Shown: positions 8,321-18,497 of the stretch, piece after piece | How the letters are laid out: the number at the start of each line of letters is the position of its first letter | Numbering within the stretch: position 1 is the first letter of the stretch | Assembly: GCA_902774915.1 (NCBI GenBank) | Contig: CACYKH010000007.1 | Span: forward strand, 1 to 64,000 | Direction of reading: 5' to 3' | DNA length: 64,000 nt | Origin: an uncultured Lachnospiraceae bacterium | Lineage (GTDB): Bacteria; Bacillota; Clostridia; Lachnospirales; Lachnospiraceae | The notes under the pieces: model-generated | What the model was told of the DNA's origin: nothing | Seen by the model: only the letters and a program-made list of their open reading frames with translations | Databases searched by the model: none | Translations under genes and position numbers: made by a program

Positions 8321-10324
8321 ATGGCAGAGTTTAAACTATGTTCGGAATATGCCCCAACTGGTGATCAGCCGGAAGCTATCCAGGCGATTGTTGAAGGATA
8401 TAAGTCTGGTAAAAAACATCAGACGCTTCTTGGTGTAACTGGTTCAGGTAAAACCTTTACCATGGCAAATGTAATCAAGGCTCTAGGTAAAAAGACTCTT
8501 ATCATGTCACATAACAAAACACTTGCTGCCCAGCTCTATGGAGAGATGAAGGCTTTCTTTCCAGAGAATGCAGTTGAGTATTTTGTTTCTTATTATGATT
8601 ATTATCAGCCGGAAGCATATGTGCCTTCGTCGGATACTTATATAGCCAAGGACTCCTCTGTTAATGATGAGATAGATATGCTGAGACACAGCGCCACATC
8701 AGCTCTTGTGGAGAGAGATGATGTTATTGTTGTTTCATCAGTTTCGTGTATATATGGTATTGGTAACCCTGAAGATTATAAGTCTATGATGTTAGGTTTG
8801 AGACCAGGCATGGCTCTCGATAGAGATGTGCTCATCCGGGAACTTGTGGATATGCAATATACCCGAAATGAGATGGACTTTAAACGTAGCACCTTCAGAG
8901 TTAAAGGTGATGTTGTAGATATAATCCCAGCCAATAAAGATAGTGACGCAATAAGAATAGAATTTTTCGGTGACGAGATAGACAGGCTCTCTGAGTTTGA
9001 TCCTATAACAGGAGAGATAAAAAGGGATGTTACATTTACATGCATCTTCCCTGCATCTTATTATGTTATCGCTCCAAGTAAAATGGAGAGAGCACTTAAG
9101 GAAATAGACGATGAGCTTAGAGAACGAATAGTTTATTTTAAGTCCCATGACAAGCTTCTGGAGGCGCAGCGAATCCAGGAAAGAACAGAGTTCGATATGG
9201 AAATGCTCCGCGAAGCCGGTTTTTGTTCTGGAATAGAAAACTATACTCGTATACTTGCAGGCGGTAAGCCTGGAGACCCTCCGGATACTCTTGTGGATTT
9301 CTTTGGCGATGATTATCTTCTGATAATAGATGAGTCCCATCAGACTCTTCCTCAGATCAGAGGTATGTTTGGCGGAAACAAAAAGAGGAAAGAAACCTTG
9401 ATCGAATTTGGTTTCAGACTTCCTTCTGCCATGGATAACCGACCACTGAATTTCGAAGAATTTGAAGAGAGAGTTGATAAGATACTTTATGTTTCTGCGA
9501 CTCCTGGTCCATATGAAGATGAACATGAAGAAGCAAGAACTGAGCAGATTATAAGACCTACCGGCCTTCTGGATCCACCTATTGATGTAAGACCTGTAGC
9601 GGGTCAGGTAGATGACCTCTTTAGTGAAATAAATGCAGAAGTTTCGAAGGGGAACAAGGTTCTTGTCACAACTCTTACTAAGAGAATGGCAGAGGAACTT
9701 ACAGACTATCTTCGTGGTCTGGATATAAAGGTAAAATATCTTCATTCGGATATTGATACTCTTGAACGTATGGAAATTGTTCGAGATCTCAGACTTGGCG
9801 TTTTCGATGTTCTTGTAGGAATCAACCTTCTTCGAGAGGGTCTTGATATTCCGGAGATAACACTTGTTGCGATTCTTGATGCAGATAAAGAAGGCTTCCT
9901 TCGTTCAGAAACATCTCTCATTCAGACCATCGGTCGTGCAGCGAGAAATGTGGATGGACATGTAATCATGTACGCAGATACTATTACGGATTCTATGAGA
10001 CGCGCCATTGATGAGACTAACCGTCGTCGTGAGATTCAGCAGAAATACAATGAGGAGCATGGCATTACACCTCAGACTATACGTAAAGCTGTGCGAGAAC
10101 TTATTTCTACAAGTCTTAAGGCTGCTGAAGAAGAGTCACAAGAACGTAAGTCCAGAGTCGGAAAAGATCCGGATCTTATGAACAAGAAAGAACTTGGAAA
10201 AGAAATCGACAGACTGACTAAGAAGATGAATAAAGCAGCTGCAGATCTCAACTTCGAGATGGCTGCAGTTCTTCGTGACGAACTTATCGAACTAAAAATA
10301 AAACTAAGAGATTATGATAAATAG
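8321..10324 (+). CDS. uvrB: Excinuclease ABC subunit B
   Basis: A 667-residue UvrB, the normal family length. It receives damaged DNA from UvrA, verifies the lesion and recruits UvrC. Walker A is [10 protein letters not shown] near residue 40. The beta-hairpin region has [10 protein letters not shown], helicase motifs include IIDESHQ and LREGLDIPE, and a UVR domain closes the C-terminus ([18 protein letters not shown]). The ATG follows an AAGGAAG ribosome binding site. uvrA starts eight bases after its stop, giving a uvrB-uvrA operon. uvrC is not in the window. Every motif I checked is intact. Confidence 0.97.
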   Translation: MAEFKLCSEYAPTGDQPEAIQAIVEGYKSGKKHQTLLGVTGSGKTFTMANVIKALGKKTLIMSHNKTLAAQLYGEMKAFFPENAVEYFVSYYDYYQPEAYVPSSDTYIAKDSSVNDEIDMLRHSATSALVERDDVIVVSSVSCIYGIGNPEDYKSMMLGLRPGMALDRDVLIRELVDMQYTRNEMDFKRSTFRVKGDVVDIIPANKDSDAIRIEFFGDEIDRLSEFDPITGEIKRDVTFTCIFPASYYVIAPSKMERALKEIDDELRERIVYFKSHDKLLEAQRIQERTEFDMEMLREAGFCSGIENYTRILAGGKPGDPPDTLVDFFGDDYLLIIDESHQTLPQIRGMFGGNKKRKETLIEFGFRLPSAMDNRPLNFEEFEERVDKILYVSATPGPYEDEHEEARTEQIIRPTGLLDPPIDVRPVAGQVDDLFSEINAEVSKGNKVLVTTLTKRMAEELTDYLRGLDIKVKYLHSDIDTLERMEIVRDLRLGVFDVLVGINLLREGLDIPEITLVAILDADKEGFLRSETSLIQTIGRAARNVDGHVIMYADTITDSMRRAIDETNRRREIQQKYNEEHGITPQTIRKAVRELISTSLKAAEEESQERKSRVGKDPDLMNKKELGKEIDRLTKKMNKAAADLNFEMAAVLRDELIELKIKLRDYDK

Positions 10325-10332
10325 GAAAAGAA

Positions 10333-13167
10333 ATGAGTGAGATAAAATATATAACAGTGCAGGGTGCAAGAGAGCATAACCTTAAAAATGTGGATGTGAC
10401 CCTGCCAAGAAATAAATTTATAGTATTTACCGGACTATCAGGTTCAGGTAAATCTTCGCTTGCATTTGATACTATCTACGCAGAGGGACAGAGAAGGTAT
10501 ATGGAGTCCCTTTCGTCTTATGCAAGACAGTTTCTGGGTCAGGCTGAAAAACCTGATGTGGACAAGATTGAAGGTCTTTCGCCTGCAATCTCTATTGATC
10601 AGAAATCCACAAATAAGAACCCTCGTTCAACTGTAGGAACTGTAACTGAGATTTATGATTACCTTCGTCTTCTCTATGCAAGAATTGGTGTACCACATTG
10701 CCCTAATTGTGGCCGCATAATCGAGAGACAGACAGTTGATCAGATGGTTGATCAGGTTATGGATTTTCCTGAAAAAACCAAGTTCCAGATTCTTGCACCA
10801 GTTGTTCGTGGTAGAAAAGGTACTCATGAAAAGCTTCTTCAGCGTGCAAAGAAGAGTGGATTTGTCAGAGTAATAGTTGATGGAAATCTGTATACATTAG
10901 ATGAAGAGATTACTCTTGAGAAGAATATAAAACACAACATTGATATTGTGGTGGACAGACTTGTGATAAAAGAGGGCATTACAAAGAGACTCGCAGATTC
11001 TCTGGAGGTTGCTCTTAAGCAGGCCGAGGGAACTGTAAAGGTTGAAGTTATTGATGGCGAAACTTACACGTTTTCAGATAGCTTTGCCTGCCCATATTGT
11101 AATGTTTCGATAGATGAGATTGAGCCAAGATCATTTTCTTTCAACAATCCATTTGGTGCCTGTCCTGATTGTACAGGTATTGGATGGGAACGTGAACTGG
11201 ATCCGGACCTTATGATCCCTGATAAATCCAGAACTTTGAATGAAGGTGCTATCTCAGTTCCAGGCTGGGCATCCAGTGGTGACAAGAATTCCTTCACCCA
11301 TGCTCTTTTAGTTGCCCTTTCAGAAACCTATGGCTTTTCAATGGATGTTCCTTATCGTGAGCTTCCAGATGAGGCAAAGGATGTGATCATCAACGGAACA
11401 AGAGGACGCAGGATTTCAATCCATTACCACAGTCAGAGAACCAGAAGGAGTACATTTACCCATCCTTTCGAGGGACTTATTGCGAATGTTGAAGAAAGAT
11501 ATAAGTATACAGGCTCTGAGGAAATGCGATCTGAATATGAGTCTTTCATGACATTTACTCCTTGTAAAACCTGTGGTGGAAAGAGACTTAAAAAGTCATC
11601 ACTTGCGGTGACAATTGGTGATAAAAATATATTTGATATGACCGAGATGCCAATAGATGAACTGGCGGATTATGTTGAAAATCTTGAGCTGACAAAAAGA
11701 CAGGAAATGATAGGTCGGGACATCTTAAAAGAAATTAGATCCAGACTTAAATTCATGGTAGATGTTGGTCTTAATTATCTTACTCTCAGTCGTGCTACTG
11801 CATCTCTTTCGGGTGGTGAGGCTCAGCGTATAAGACTGGCAACACAGATAGGTTCCGGACTGGTTGGAGTTACTTATATTTTAGATGAACCTTCTATTGG
11901 TCTGCACCAGAGAGATAATGATAAGCTTATTAAATCTTTGAAGAGACTTCAGAGTCTCGGAAATACTCTTATTGTGGTTGAACATGATGAGGATACAATG
12001 CGTGCCGCTGACTATATAGTTGATATTGGACCTCGCGCCGGTGTTCACGGTGGTGAGGTTGTGGCTGTAGGAAAAGCGGAAGATATAATTAAATGTAAGG
12101 AATCTATAACAGGTCAGTACCTGAAAGGCGACTTAATAATTCCGGTTCCGTCAGAAAGAAGAGAACCTACAGGCTGGATGACTGTTAAGGGTGCAAGAGA
12201 GAATAATCTGAAAAAAATAGATGTAAAAATTCCTCTTGGAGTTCTCACAGTTGTTACCGGCGTTTCCGGTTCGGGAAAGAGTTCTCTTATTAACGAGGTT
12301 GTGAAGAAGAGACTTCTTCGTGATCTGAACCGCGCTCGAATTAAACCTGGAAAACACGACGATCTGATTGGCTATGATACTCTTGATAAAGTAATCGATA
12401 TCGACCAGTCTCCTATTGGTAGAACACCTCGTTCAAACCCTGCAACTTATACAGGAGTTTTTGATCTGATACGAGGCATCTTTGCTGAAACAAAAGATGC
12501 AAAGACAATGGGTTATAACAAGGGAAGATTTTCCTTCAACGTTCCTGGTGGTAGATGCGAAGCTTGTAAGGGTGATGGTATTAACAAGATAGAGATGCAT
12601 TTCCTTCCTGATATTTATGTGCCTTGTGAGGTCTGTGATGGAAAGAGATATAACAGAGAAACTCTTGAGGTAAGATACAAAGGAAAGAATATTTTTGAAG
12701 TTCTTGATATGACAGTGGATGAGGCCTGCGATTTCTTTGAGGCGGTTCCACCTATCTATAGAAAGATAAAAACTCTTCAGGACGTTGGTCTTGGTTACAT
12801 TAAGCTTGGTCAGCCATCAACCACTCTTTCGGGTGGAGAGGCGCAGCGTATTAAGCTGGCAACTGAGCTGAGTAAACGTAGTACAGGAAATACTATTTAT
12901 ATTCTGGATGAGCCTACTACAGGACTACATTTTGATGATGTAAAAAAATTACTTCAGATACTACAGAAGTTTGCTGATAATGGTAATACAGTTGTTGTTA
13001 TTGAACACAATATGGATGTTATTAAGCAGGCTGACTATATTATTGATATGGGACCAGAAGGAGGAAATGGCGGCGGAACAGTTGTCGCTCAGGGTACTCC
13101 TGAAGAGGTGGCTAAGAAACGTAAATCCTATACAGGTCAATATCTGAAAAAATATTTGAAGAAATAA
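10333..13167 (+). CDS. uvrA: Excinuclease ABC subunit A
   Basis: A 944-residue UvrA, the DNA-damage sensor ATPase. It has two ABC modules with Walker [10 protein letters not shown] near residue 36 and GVSGSGKSS near 642. Signatures [16 protein letters not shown] and [15 protein letters not shown] precede Walker B regions [10 protein letters not shown] and [10 protein letters not shown]. Cys pairs of the zinc modules are visible (CPNCG, CPYC..CPDC, CKTC, CEAC..CEVC). The start has a short AGGAAAAG ribosome binding site and is coupled to uvrB. It is full length. An AT-rich stretch after the stop leads to the PTS gene without a clear terminator. Confidence 0.97.
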   Translation: MSEIKYITVQGAREHNLKNVDVTLPRNKFIVFTGLSGSGKSSLAFDTIYAEGQRRYMESLSSYARQFLGQAEKPDVDKIEGLSPAISIDQKSTNKNPRSTVGTVTEIYDYLRLLYARIGVPHCPNCGRIIERQTVDQMVDQVMDFPEKTKFQILAPVVRGRKGTHEKLLQRAKKSGFVRVIVDGNLYTLDEEITLEKNIKHNIDIVVDRLVIKEGITKRLADSLEVALKQAEGTVKVEVIDGETYTFSDSFACPYCNVSIDEIEPRSFSFNNPFGACPDCTGIGWERELDPDLMIPDKSRTLNEGAISVPGWASSGDKNSFTHALLVALSETYGFSMDVPYRELPDEAKDVIINGTRGRRISIHYHSQRTRRSTFTHPFEGLIANVEERYKYTGSEEMRSEYESFMTFTPCKTCGGKRLKKSSLAVTIGDKNIFDMTEMPIDELADYVENLELTKRQEMIGRDILKEIRSRLKFMVDVGLNYLTLSRATASLSGGEAQRIRLATQIGSGLVGVTYILDEPSIGLHQRDNDKLIKSLKRLQSLGNTLIVVEHDEDTMRAADYIVDIGPRAGVHGGEVVAVGKAEDIIKCKESITGQYLKGDLIIPVPSERREPTGWMTVKGARENNLKKIDVKIPLGVLTVVTGVSGSGKSSLINEVVKKRLLRDLNRARIKPGKHDDLIGYDTLDKVIDIDQSPIGRTPRSNPATYTGVFDLIRGIFAETKDAKTMGYNKGRFSFNVPGGRCEACKGDGINKIEMHFLPDIYVPCEVCDGKRYNRETLEVRYKGKNIFEVLDMTVDEACDFFEAVPPIYRKIKTLQDVGLGYIKLGQPSTTLSGGEAQRIKLATELSKRSTGNTIYILDEPTTGLHFDDVKKLLQILQKFADNGNTVVVIEHNMDVIKQADYIIDMGPEGGNGGGTVVAQGTPEEVAKKRKSYTGQYLKKYLKK

Positions 13168-13221
13168 ATCTGAAAATATGGTTTTATATAATAAAGTATT
13201 AAATTGTGGGAGTGAAGTTTT

Positions 13222-14886
13222 ATGAGCGAAGAATTAAACAAGAACGAGGCCGCTGAAGAAGTTGTTAAAGAGGCAACTGAAGAGGCGGTTGAAGGAGTTG
13301 ACGAAGGTGCTGAAAAAACTGCCGAGGAAGTTGTAGAAGAGGCGAAAGACGAGGCGGTTGCGGAAACGAAAGAGGAGAAGGAAGAGGTTTCAGCTGAGGA
13401 AGAAACTTCTGATAAAGAAAACAATCAGGCGGAAGATAGTTCTGTAGAAGAGAACAAGACTGAGGACGAAACACCGGCAGAAGAAGCAAAGTCGGATGAG
13501 GGGACACCTGCCGAGGAAAATAAAGAAGAAGTTTCAGAGAATAGTGAAACATCATCAGAAGAGAAGAAACCAGAAGAGGACACTCCAGCAGAAGAGAAAA
13601 AGGAAGAGAATTCTGCAGATGAAAATAAGGAAGAAACTCCTGCTGAGGAGATTAAGATAGAAGATCTGCCTCCTGTTGTGGTAACTGCAGAAGATCTTCC
13701 ACAAAAACCATTCTACACATGGATGGAGAGTGGAGTATCCCATATGTTCCCGCTCGTTGTTGTCGGCGGAATTATGATGGCTATTGCATATCTTATGGAT
13801 ACCATTGCAGGTTTTAGTTCATCTGGTGCTTTTTACTTTGGAACCATAACACCACTTGCAACAATCTTTACATATATTGGTAGTCTTGCTATGCAGCTGG
13901 CTGTTCCAATTCTTGCAGCATATATTGCTTATGCAATAGCTGACAAACATGGATTAATAGTTGGTTTTGTTGGTGGCCTACTCGCAAATCTGGGTAATAC
14001 TTCATTTAGCGAGAGTGCACTGTTTTCAAAGGATTCATTTAATGGATTAGATGATTTTGTTTCTACGATTGCATTTACCGGATACGGAAATGGCTTCACA
14101 TCGTCCGGATTCTTAGGTGCTATAGCAGCGGGTATTTTGGCAGGATTTATAGTTCTTGGAATTAAGAATCTTTGCGAAAACTTCCCTGAAGTATTAGAGG
14201 GCGCAAGGGATATGATAATCATCCCATTTGTTGGAATTTTACTTTTAAGTATTTGTATGTGCTTTGTTATCAATCCTCTCGTAGGACTTGCCAGCAAAGA
14301 GCTTACAGTTTTACTTCAGTTTTTATTTGAATCAGGAATGATCACTGTTCTTGGTATTTTACTTGGCATAATGGTGGCCGTTGATATAAATGGACTCTTT
14401 AAAAAGGCTGCATATTCATTCGGAATAATACTTCTTTCGACAGCCACAAGTTACGCGACAGCAGAGCTTCCATCAGCAGATTTTAGTGCTGATGCATGCT
14501 ACATTTCTATGGCGGCTATAATGGTTGCAGGAATGGTTCCTCCTTTAGGAATTGCTCTTGCATGCTGGATCTTCCCTAATAGATTCACTAAGAAGGAAAA
14601 AGGTGCTGCAGTAGCAAATGCCATCATGGGTGCATCTTTCATACCTGAGGGTGCAATGCCTGTAGCTGCGGCAGATCCACTTCGCGTTATTCCATGTTCA
14701 GCTGTTGGAGCAGCAGTGGCCAGCATGATAGTTGTGCTTGCAAAATGCTCTCTTAAAGCACCATTTGGTGGTATATTTGTAATAGGTGCAGTAGGTAATC
14801 CTGGATTATTCATTGTTGCCTGGTTAGTAGGCGCAGGAATTACCTGCGGAATGCTCGGACTTCTTAAGAAGAAGATTGAAGATTAG
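13222..14886 (+). CDS. Fructose-type PTS transporter IIC with long Glu-rich N-terminal extension
   Basis: A 554-residue protein. Residues 1-~160 are low-complexity, dominated by Glu, Lys, Ala, Ser and Thr, with TPAEE recurring at ~84, 95, 121 and 139. Residues 164-554 match the membrane IIC domain of fructose PTS permeases: GVSHMFPLVVVGGIMMA, GFLGAIAAGILAGFIVLGIK, FKKAAYSFG, GASFIPEGAMPVAAADPLRVIP and LKAPFGGIFV. Classical FruA fuses IIA and IIB domains to IIC; here both are absent and the acidic tail takes the N-terminal position. No IIA, IIB, HPr or fructose-1-phosphate kinase gene is in the window. The downstream DeoR regulator (27-base gap) suits a sugar-phosphate operon. It may import a sugar using IIAB made elsewhere. 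Confidence 0.82.
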   Translation: MSEELNKNEAAEEVVKEATEEAVEGVDEGAEKTAEEVVEEAKDEAVAETKEEKEEVSAEEETSDKENNQAEDSSVEENKTEDETPAEEAKSDEGTPAEENKEEVSENSETSSEEKKPEEDTPAEEKKEENSADENKEETPAEEIKIEDLPPVVVTAEDLPQKPFYTWMESGVSHMFPLVVVGGIMMAIAYLMDTIAGFSSSGAFYFGTITPLATIFTYIGSLAMQLAVPILAAYIAYAIADKHGLIVGFVGGLLANLGNTSFSESALFSKDSFNGLDDFVSTIAFTGYGNGFTSSGFLGAIAAGILAGFIVLGIKNLCENFPEVLEGARDMIIIPFVGILLLSICMCFVINPLVGLASKELTVLLQFLFESGMITVLGILLGIMVAVDINGLFKKAAYSFGIILLSTATSYATAELPSADFSADACYISMAAIMVAGMVPPLGIALACWIFPNRFTKKEKGAAVANAIMGASFIPEGAMPVAAADPLRVIPCSAVGAAVASMIVVLAKCSLKAPFGGIFVIGAVGNPGLFIVAWLVGAGITCGMLGLLKKKIED

Positions 14887-14913
14887 TTTTTGGGGTTATG
14901 AGGAGAAAACTAT

Positions 14914-15675
14914 ATGTTAACAGAAGAGCGTAAAGCCAAGATTCTTGAAATAGTAAACAAGAAAAATAGTGTTAGCGTACCCGACTTAATAAAAAAGTTC
15001 GGTGTATCTGAATCTACAATAAGAAGAGACATCACTTCACTTAGTAGAGAGGGGAAGATTCTTAAGGTTCACGGCGGCGCCGTAAAACTGGAGGAAAGAA
15101 CTAAGGATGATGAACCTTCTGTGCTTCAGAAGGAAACAATTAATAAGGATGAGAAAATCAGAATAGCGCGCTATGCTGCATCGCTCATACAGTCAGGAGA
15201 TGTAGTCTTCATCGATGCAGGAACTACAACTCATTTCATGCTGGATTTTATTACTGAAAAAAGAGCTACCTATGTAACTAATGCGGTTTCTCACGCTAAA
15301 GATCTTGTGAGAAAAGGATTTAAGGTTTTACTTATCGGTGGTGAGCTTAAGGAGAATACAGAAGCTGTAGTTGGAGCGGATGCCATTTTGCATATTCAGA
15401 AATATCATTTTACTAAAGGCTTCTTTGGAACAAATGGAGTTAACATTAAACTGGGTTTTACAACTCCAGATGTTCGCGAGGCACTTATTAAAAGAGTGGC
15501 TATTGAGAATACACAGGCAGGACAGAGATTTGTTCTTGCGGATCATGATAAGTTTGGTCTTTCGTCAGCGGTTACATTTTCAGATTTCAGTGGTGTACTA
15601 CTTGTGACGGATAAATATCCTGGGGACCAATATGCAGAAATTGTAGATGTTAAAATTGTTCTGGGTAATTCATAA
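14914..15675 (+). CDS. DeoR/GlpR-family sugar-operon regulator
   Basis: A 253-residue transcription factor. An N-terminal winged HTH (SVPDLIKKFGVSESTIRRDITSLSREGKILKVHGGAV) is followed by the DeoR sugar-phosphate sensor domain (DVVFIDAGTTTHFML, TNAVSHAKDL, LIGGELKENTEAVVG, FFGTNGVNIKLGFTTPD). Family members repress PTS or sugar-catabolic operons until a phosphosugar binds. It lies 27 bases after the PTS IIC gene with a TGAGGAGA ribosome binding site, and the next gene starts directly at its stop. It therefore probably controls the PTS gene. The effector is a guess. Confidence 0.9.
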   Translation: MLTEERKAKILEIVNKKNSVSVPDLIKKFGVSESTIRRDITSLSREGKILKVHGGAVKLEERTKDDEPSVLQKETINKDEKIRIARYAASLIQSGDVVFIDAGTTTHFMLDFITEKRATYVTNAVSHAKDLVRKGFKVLLIGGELKENTEAVVGADAILHIQKYHFTKGFFGTNGVNIKLGFTTPDVREALIKRVAIENTQAGQRFVLADHDKFGLSSAVTFSDFSGVLLVTDKYPGDQYAEIVDVKIVLGNS

Positions 15676-16287
15676 ATGAAGGAAATTGTTTATTTATATA
15701 AACTTGATAAAGAGATGCTACTAGAAAAGGAGTCTGAGATTTTCAGACTCCTTCCTAAGTGGCGCCAGGAAAAAGCAGAAAAGCTTAAGAATGAAGAGGC
15801 CCGGCTCCAGAGTATTTCTGCAGGAAGGGTTTTAATGCTTGCTCAGGAGGAAAATCCGGAACTAAATGAATTCAGCATTTCTCACTCTGGGGAATATGTG
15901 GCTGTTGTAGTTTCTGATTCCAGGGTTGGGATAGATATAGAATATAAGACTGATAAGGATTTCAAGGTTACGAACCGTATGTTTGCTGCGGAAGATATAG
16001 ATTATATAGGTAAGGAGCAGAAACGGTTTAGAGATGTCTGGACAGTGAAAGAAGCTTTCCTGAAATGCACTGGTGAAGGGATTAGCGTTCCTCTTTCTTC
16101 CTTTACTACGGATTATTCTTATATAGAAGAAAATGGGATTGGAAGCATAGTATCCAGGGGATATGAACTAAAGGGGGACTATTATCTAAGAACCATGAGG
16201 CTGGATGAGGATGCATATAGTCTTACATTATGTTCCAATAATCCTAACTTAACCCTTGACATAAGAAGGGTTGAAGTGTTAGTATAG
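15676..16287 (+). CDS. 4'-phosphopantetheinyl transferase superfamily protein (Sfp-like)
   Basis: A 203-residue protein that would transfer phosphopantetheine from CoA to a carrier-protein Ser. Magnesium/CoA motifs are intact: ISHSGEYV near 68-75, D87 and E89 in GIDIE, and W122-K130 in WTVKEAFLK. The single-chain length of ~200 residues matches the Sfp group rather than the ~120-residue AcpS. Its ATG begins immediately after the DeoR stop codon, so translation depends on the upstream gene. No polyketide, peptide synthetase or acyl-carrier gene is in the window; the substrate may be a carrier elsewhere. Confidence 0.88.
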   Translation: MKEIVYLYKLDKEMLLEKESEIFRLLPKWRQEKAEKLKNEEARLQSISAGRVLMLAQEENPELNEFSISHSGEYVAVVVSDSRVGIDIEYKTDKDFKVTNRMFAAEDIDYIGKEQKRFRDVWTVKEAFLKCTGEGISVPLSSFTTDYSYIEENGIGSIVSRGYELKGDYYLRTMRLDEDAYSLTLCSNNPNLTLDIRRVEVLV

Positions 16288-16322
16288 CTGTTGCTGTGAT
16301 TTGTAAAACAAATCTTGACCTT

Positions 16323-16396
16323 GCGTGCTTAGCTCAGCTGGATAGAGCGTTTGGCTACGGACCAAAAGGTCGGGGGTTCGAATCCTCTAGCACGCA
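16323..16396 (+). tRNA. tRNA-Arg (anticodon ACG)
   Basis: A full cloverleaf: acceptor GCGTGCT/AGCACGC, D arm GCTC..GAGC, anticodon stem TTTGG/CCAAA around loop CTACGGA (anticodon ACG), T arm with TTCGAAT, and discriminator A. CCA is not encoded. The wobble A would need editing to inosine. A terminator follows at once. Transcription may come from read-through of the PTS-DeoR-Sfp unit or a weak local promoter. Confidence 0.95.
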
Positions 16397-16400
16397 CATA

Positions 16401-16433
16401 AGTCAACGTCTTTCGGGACGTTGACTTTTTTTT
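16401..16433 (+). terminator. Intrinsic terminator after tRNA-Arg
   Basis: A 10-bp perfect stem AGTCAACGTC/GACGTTGACT with loop TTTCGG is followed by seven T residues. Confidence 0.93.
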
Positions 16434-16520
16434 GACATTTTTTTTACATTTCAATGTGAGAAATTAAATTCCTCTTTTTATAAAATGTGTGTTGTAAGTG
16501 GTATGAGAGGAGGAAAAGTC

Positions 16521-18305
16521 ATGGAAGAAAAAAAGACACGTAGTATGAAAAAGTTCTTTTTGATCGGTGGGATAGGTCTTGGCGTACTTGTTTCTCTTGC
16601 ATTAGTTGCAGGCTTCTTCTTTTCCCCAAAGAGAAGAGTGATGAGGGCAATCAAGAATACATATAGTAATTCTGCTCTTTCGAAGGGCAACCTCCTGGAT
16701 GAGTATTCGTGCCTGAGTCTCCTTGGTAAGTATGCAGATGTAAAAGAAAATGGTGGTACAACGGACCTTGATATAAAAGTATCTGGAGCTTCCTCAGATG
16801 GAAATCTTGAAGTGAAGATATCTGATACAGTTAATAAATCTGATAAGGAGATGTCTGGAAATGCAGAGCTTCTGTCGGATGGAAAGAGTGTTCTGAGTGT
16901 AGATTATTTAGGCAATGATGAAAAAACTTATCTTGCAGTAGATGATCTCACAGACGGCTATCTGGAATTTGATAATGATGATTTCTCTGAGAAGTTCAAT
17001 AACTCAGTACTGGCCGATTCACTTGGTCAGATTCAGGGCTACAATATTGATAGATTCTCTTCAAAGAGTGATACAAAGAAAGCTCCTCAGCAGGGTGCTG
17101 ATGGACAGCTTATGCAGATAGTTGAGAAACTCTTTAGAAATGCAAAAGTCAAGTCTGCCGGAAACGGTAAGATAACGGTTGATGGCTCAGAAGTTAGATG
17201 CAAAAAGTATGTTGCAACTATCAAAAAGAGTGATGTTAACAAAACCCTTGAGATGATGTCTAAATCAAAAGAGGGAGAGAAGAGTTCCAAACAGGAACGT
17301 CCATCCTCTGCCATCGGCCTCATAAGTCAGCTGCTTCAAAACCAGACAGCTAATGGCCAGCAGCAAATGCCAGGTATGCAGGGTGGCCAACAGCAAATGC
17401 CGGGTATGCAGGGCGGTCAGCAACAGGGTAATCAGCAGAAACCTGGAATTCAGAGTTTCATAGAGTCTGGTGTGGATCAGGATGTGAAGCTTGTAGTTTA
17501 CATCTCAAAGAATCAGGTTAGAGGGTTATCATTAAAATTCTCTATAGATGATGAAGCAGGAACAGATATTACTATTACAAATAGAAATACAGGAAGTAAG
17601 GTTGTTACTTCCAGCATGGACTTGAAACTGGCCTTAGAGTCAGCTCAGAGTGAGGCGGAGATTAAGGTGAGCCTTGATCAGAAGTCAGAGGAAACTGCTT
17701 GTTTCGAAGCAGAGCTTGTTAAGTCAGGCGAAACAATGCTTGAAGCATCAGGTGATCTTTCGTTATCAGCTGATACAGATGTTAAGTCTCTTGGTTCTGA
17801 AAATGTGGTTAAAGCATTTTCGGATTCAGATAATATAGTAAAGAAAGCCATTGGCGCAGATAATGGAAAACTGGATCAGAAAATTCAGGATGTCCTGGAA
17901 GCACTCTCAAAGCTTAGAAAGTCTCAGCCAAGTGGCGGCAATATTGCTAGCAACCAGCCAGGCGGACAGCAACAGATGCCAGGCGGACAGCAGCAGGGCC
18001 CTGGTGGACAAATGCCAGGTTATGGCGGCCAGGGTGGCAGTAACTATGGCGGCAGCGATGACTATAGTTATTTCATGGATCCATTTGGTATGTTTGGTGG
18101 TTCAAGCGGAGGCTCCGGTAGCTATGGCTACGGAGGCGGAATGGGTCCTGGTATGGGTGGCCCTGGAATGGGCGGAATGGGACCTGGTATGGGTCCTGGA
18201 ATGAACCCATATACAAGCTACGGAGATGAGGATTATAGCGGCTCTTCAGATGACCTTTCTGAGTGGGAAGGATCCCTGAGTGACAGTGATTATAAGTCCT
18301 ATTAA
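16521..18305 (+). CDS. Membrane-anchored extracytoplasmic protein with Gln/Gly/Met/Pro repeats, unknown
   Basis: 594 residues from the ATG at 16521, which has GAGGAGG upstream. A charged start (EEKKTRSMKK) precedes one membrane helix (~14-34), so nearly all of the protein should lie outside the membrane. Two ordered regions (about 50-260 and 305-465) are separated by tandem QQMPGMQGG repeats. The C-terminus is a Gly/Met/Pro/Ser-rich tail with GPGMGG motifs and an acidic end. It has no lipobox, sorting signal or catalytic motif that I recognise. Family unknown; the plan suggests a surface or wall-associated protein with flexible linkers. Confidence 0.75.
   Translation: MEEKKTRSMKKFFLIGGIGLGVLVSLALVAGFFFSPKRRVMRAIKNTYSNSALSKGNLLDEYSCLSLLGKYADVKENGGTTDLDIKVSGASSDGNLEVKISDTVNKSDKEMSGNAELLSDGKSVLSVDYLGNDEKTYLAVDDLTDGYLEFDNDDFSEKFNNSVLADSLGQIQGYNIDRFSSKSDTKKAPQQGADGQLMQIVEKLFRNAKVKSAGNGKITVDGSEVRCKKYVATIKKSDVNKTLEMMSKSKEGEKSSKQERPSSAIGLISQLLQNQTANGQQQMPGMQGGQQQMPGMQGGQQQGNQQKPGIQSFIESGVDQDVKLVVYISKNQVRGLSLKFSIDDEAGTDITITNRNTGSKVVTSSMDLKLALESAQSEAEIKVSLDQKSEETACFEAELVKSGETMLEASGDLSLSADTDVKSLGSENVVKAFSDSDNIVKKAIGADNGKLDQKIQDVLEALSKLRKSQPSGGNIASNQPGGQQQMPGGQQQGPGGQMPGYGGQGGSNYGGSDDYSYFMDPFGMFGGSSGGSGSYGYGGGMGPGMGGPGMGGMGPGMGPGMNPYTSYGDEDYSGSSDDLSEWEGSLSDSDYKSY
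17355..17429 (+). repeat. 30-bp in-frame tandem repeat
   Basis: Two 30-base units (17355-17384, 17385-17414) differ at a few third positions and encode GQQQMPGMQG. A partial third unit follows. The copy number could vary between strains by slippage. Confidence 0.85.
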
Positions 18306-18330
18306 ACGTAATAAAAATTAATTAGCTTTC

Positions 18331-18368
18331 ATCATAATTATAATCTCCCCCTTAAGTATAATTATGAT
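18331..18368. repeat. 12-bp perfect inverted repeat downstream of the repeat protein
   Basis: ATCATAATTATA (18331-18342) and TATAATTATGAT (18357-18368) flank a 14-base spacer containing CTCCCCCTT. It is AT-only with no T tract, so it may be an operator or an RNA hairpin rather than a terminator. Confidence 0.5.
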
Positions 18369-18372
18369 TAAA

Positions 18373-18412
18373 AAATAGCACTATCTCGTGATGACATAGT
18401 GCTATTTTTATG
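18373..18412 (+). terminator. Intrinsic terminator
   Basis: A 12-bp stem AAATAGCACTAT/ATAGTGCTATTT with an 11-base loop and trailing T residues. It overlaps the promoter of the next gene. Confidence 0.8.
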
Positions 18413-18419
18413 TTATAAT
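18391..18419 (+). promoter_or_regulatory. Promoter of the AAA+ ATPase gene, embedded in the terminator
   Basis: ATGACA (18391-18396) lies in the terminator loop and right arm. It sits 17 bases from an extended -10 TGTTATAAT whose TATAAT is 18414-18419. Confidence 0.65.
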
Positions 18420-18497
18420 TGTTCTACGTCATTTTAGATTCAATAATGGGGGAAAGCTAAATTGGCGATATTATAATGTACAGGTGTGGTGGGCAAA

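Noticed and set aside
8792-9745. 317-codon minus-strand frame opposite uvrB
   Set aside because: Composition is rich in Ser, Phe, Tyr and Ile with no domain, it is entirely antisense to a full-length uvrB, and it has no ribosome binding site.
13137-13555. Ser/Ala- and Pro/Leu-rich minus-strand frames opposite the PTS gene
   Set aside because: They are the complements of the Glu-rich repeat region, which naturally reads as Ser- or Leu-rich on the other strand.
16323-16433. Integration hotspot at the tRNA-Arg 3' end
   Set aside because: A terminator and an ordinary gene follow at once. I see no repeat of the tRNA 3' end or mobility gene downstream.
18331-18368. Possible phage attachment or integrase site at the AT palindrome
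   Set aside because: No integrase, duplicated tRNA end or flanking repeat is present; a simple hairpin or operator is enough.
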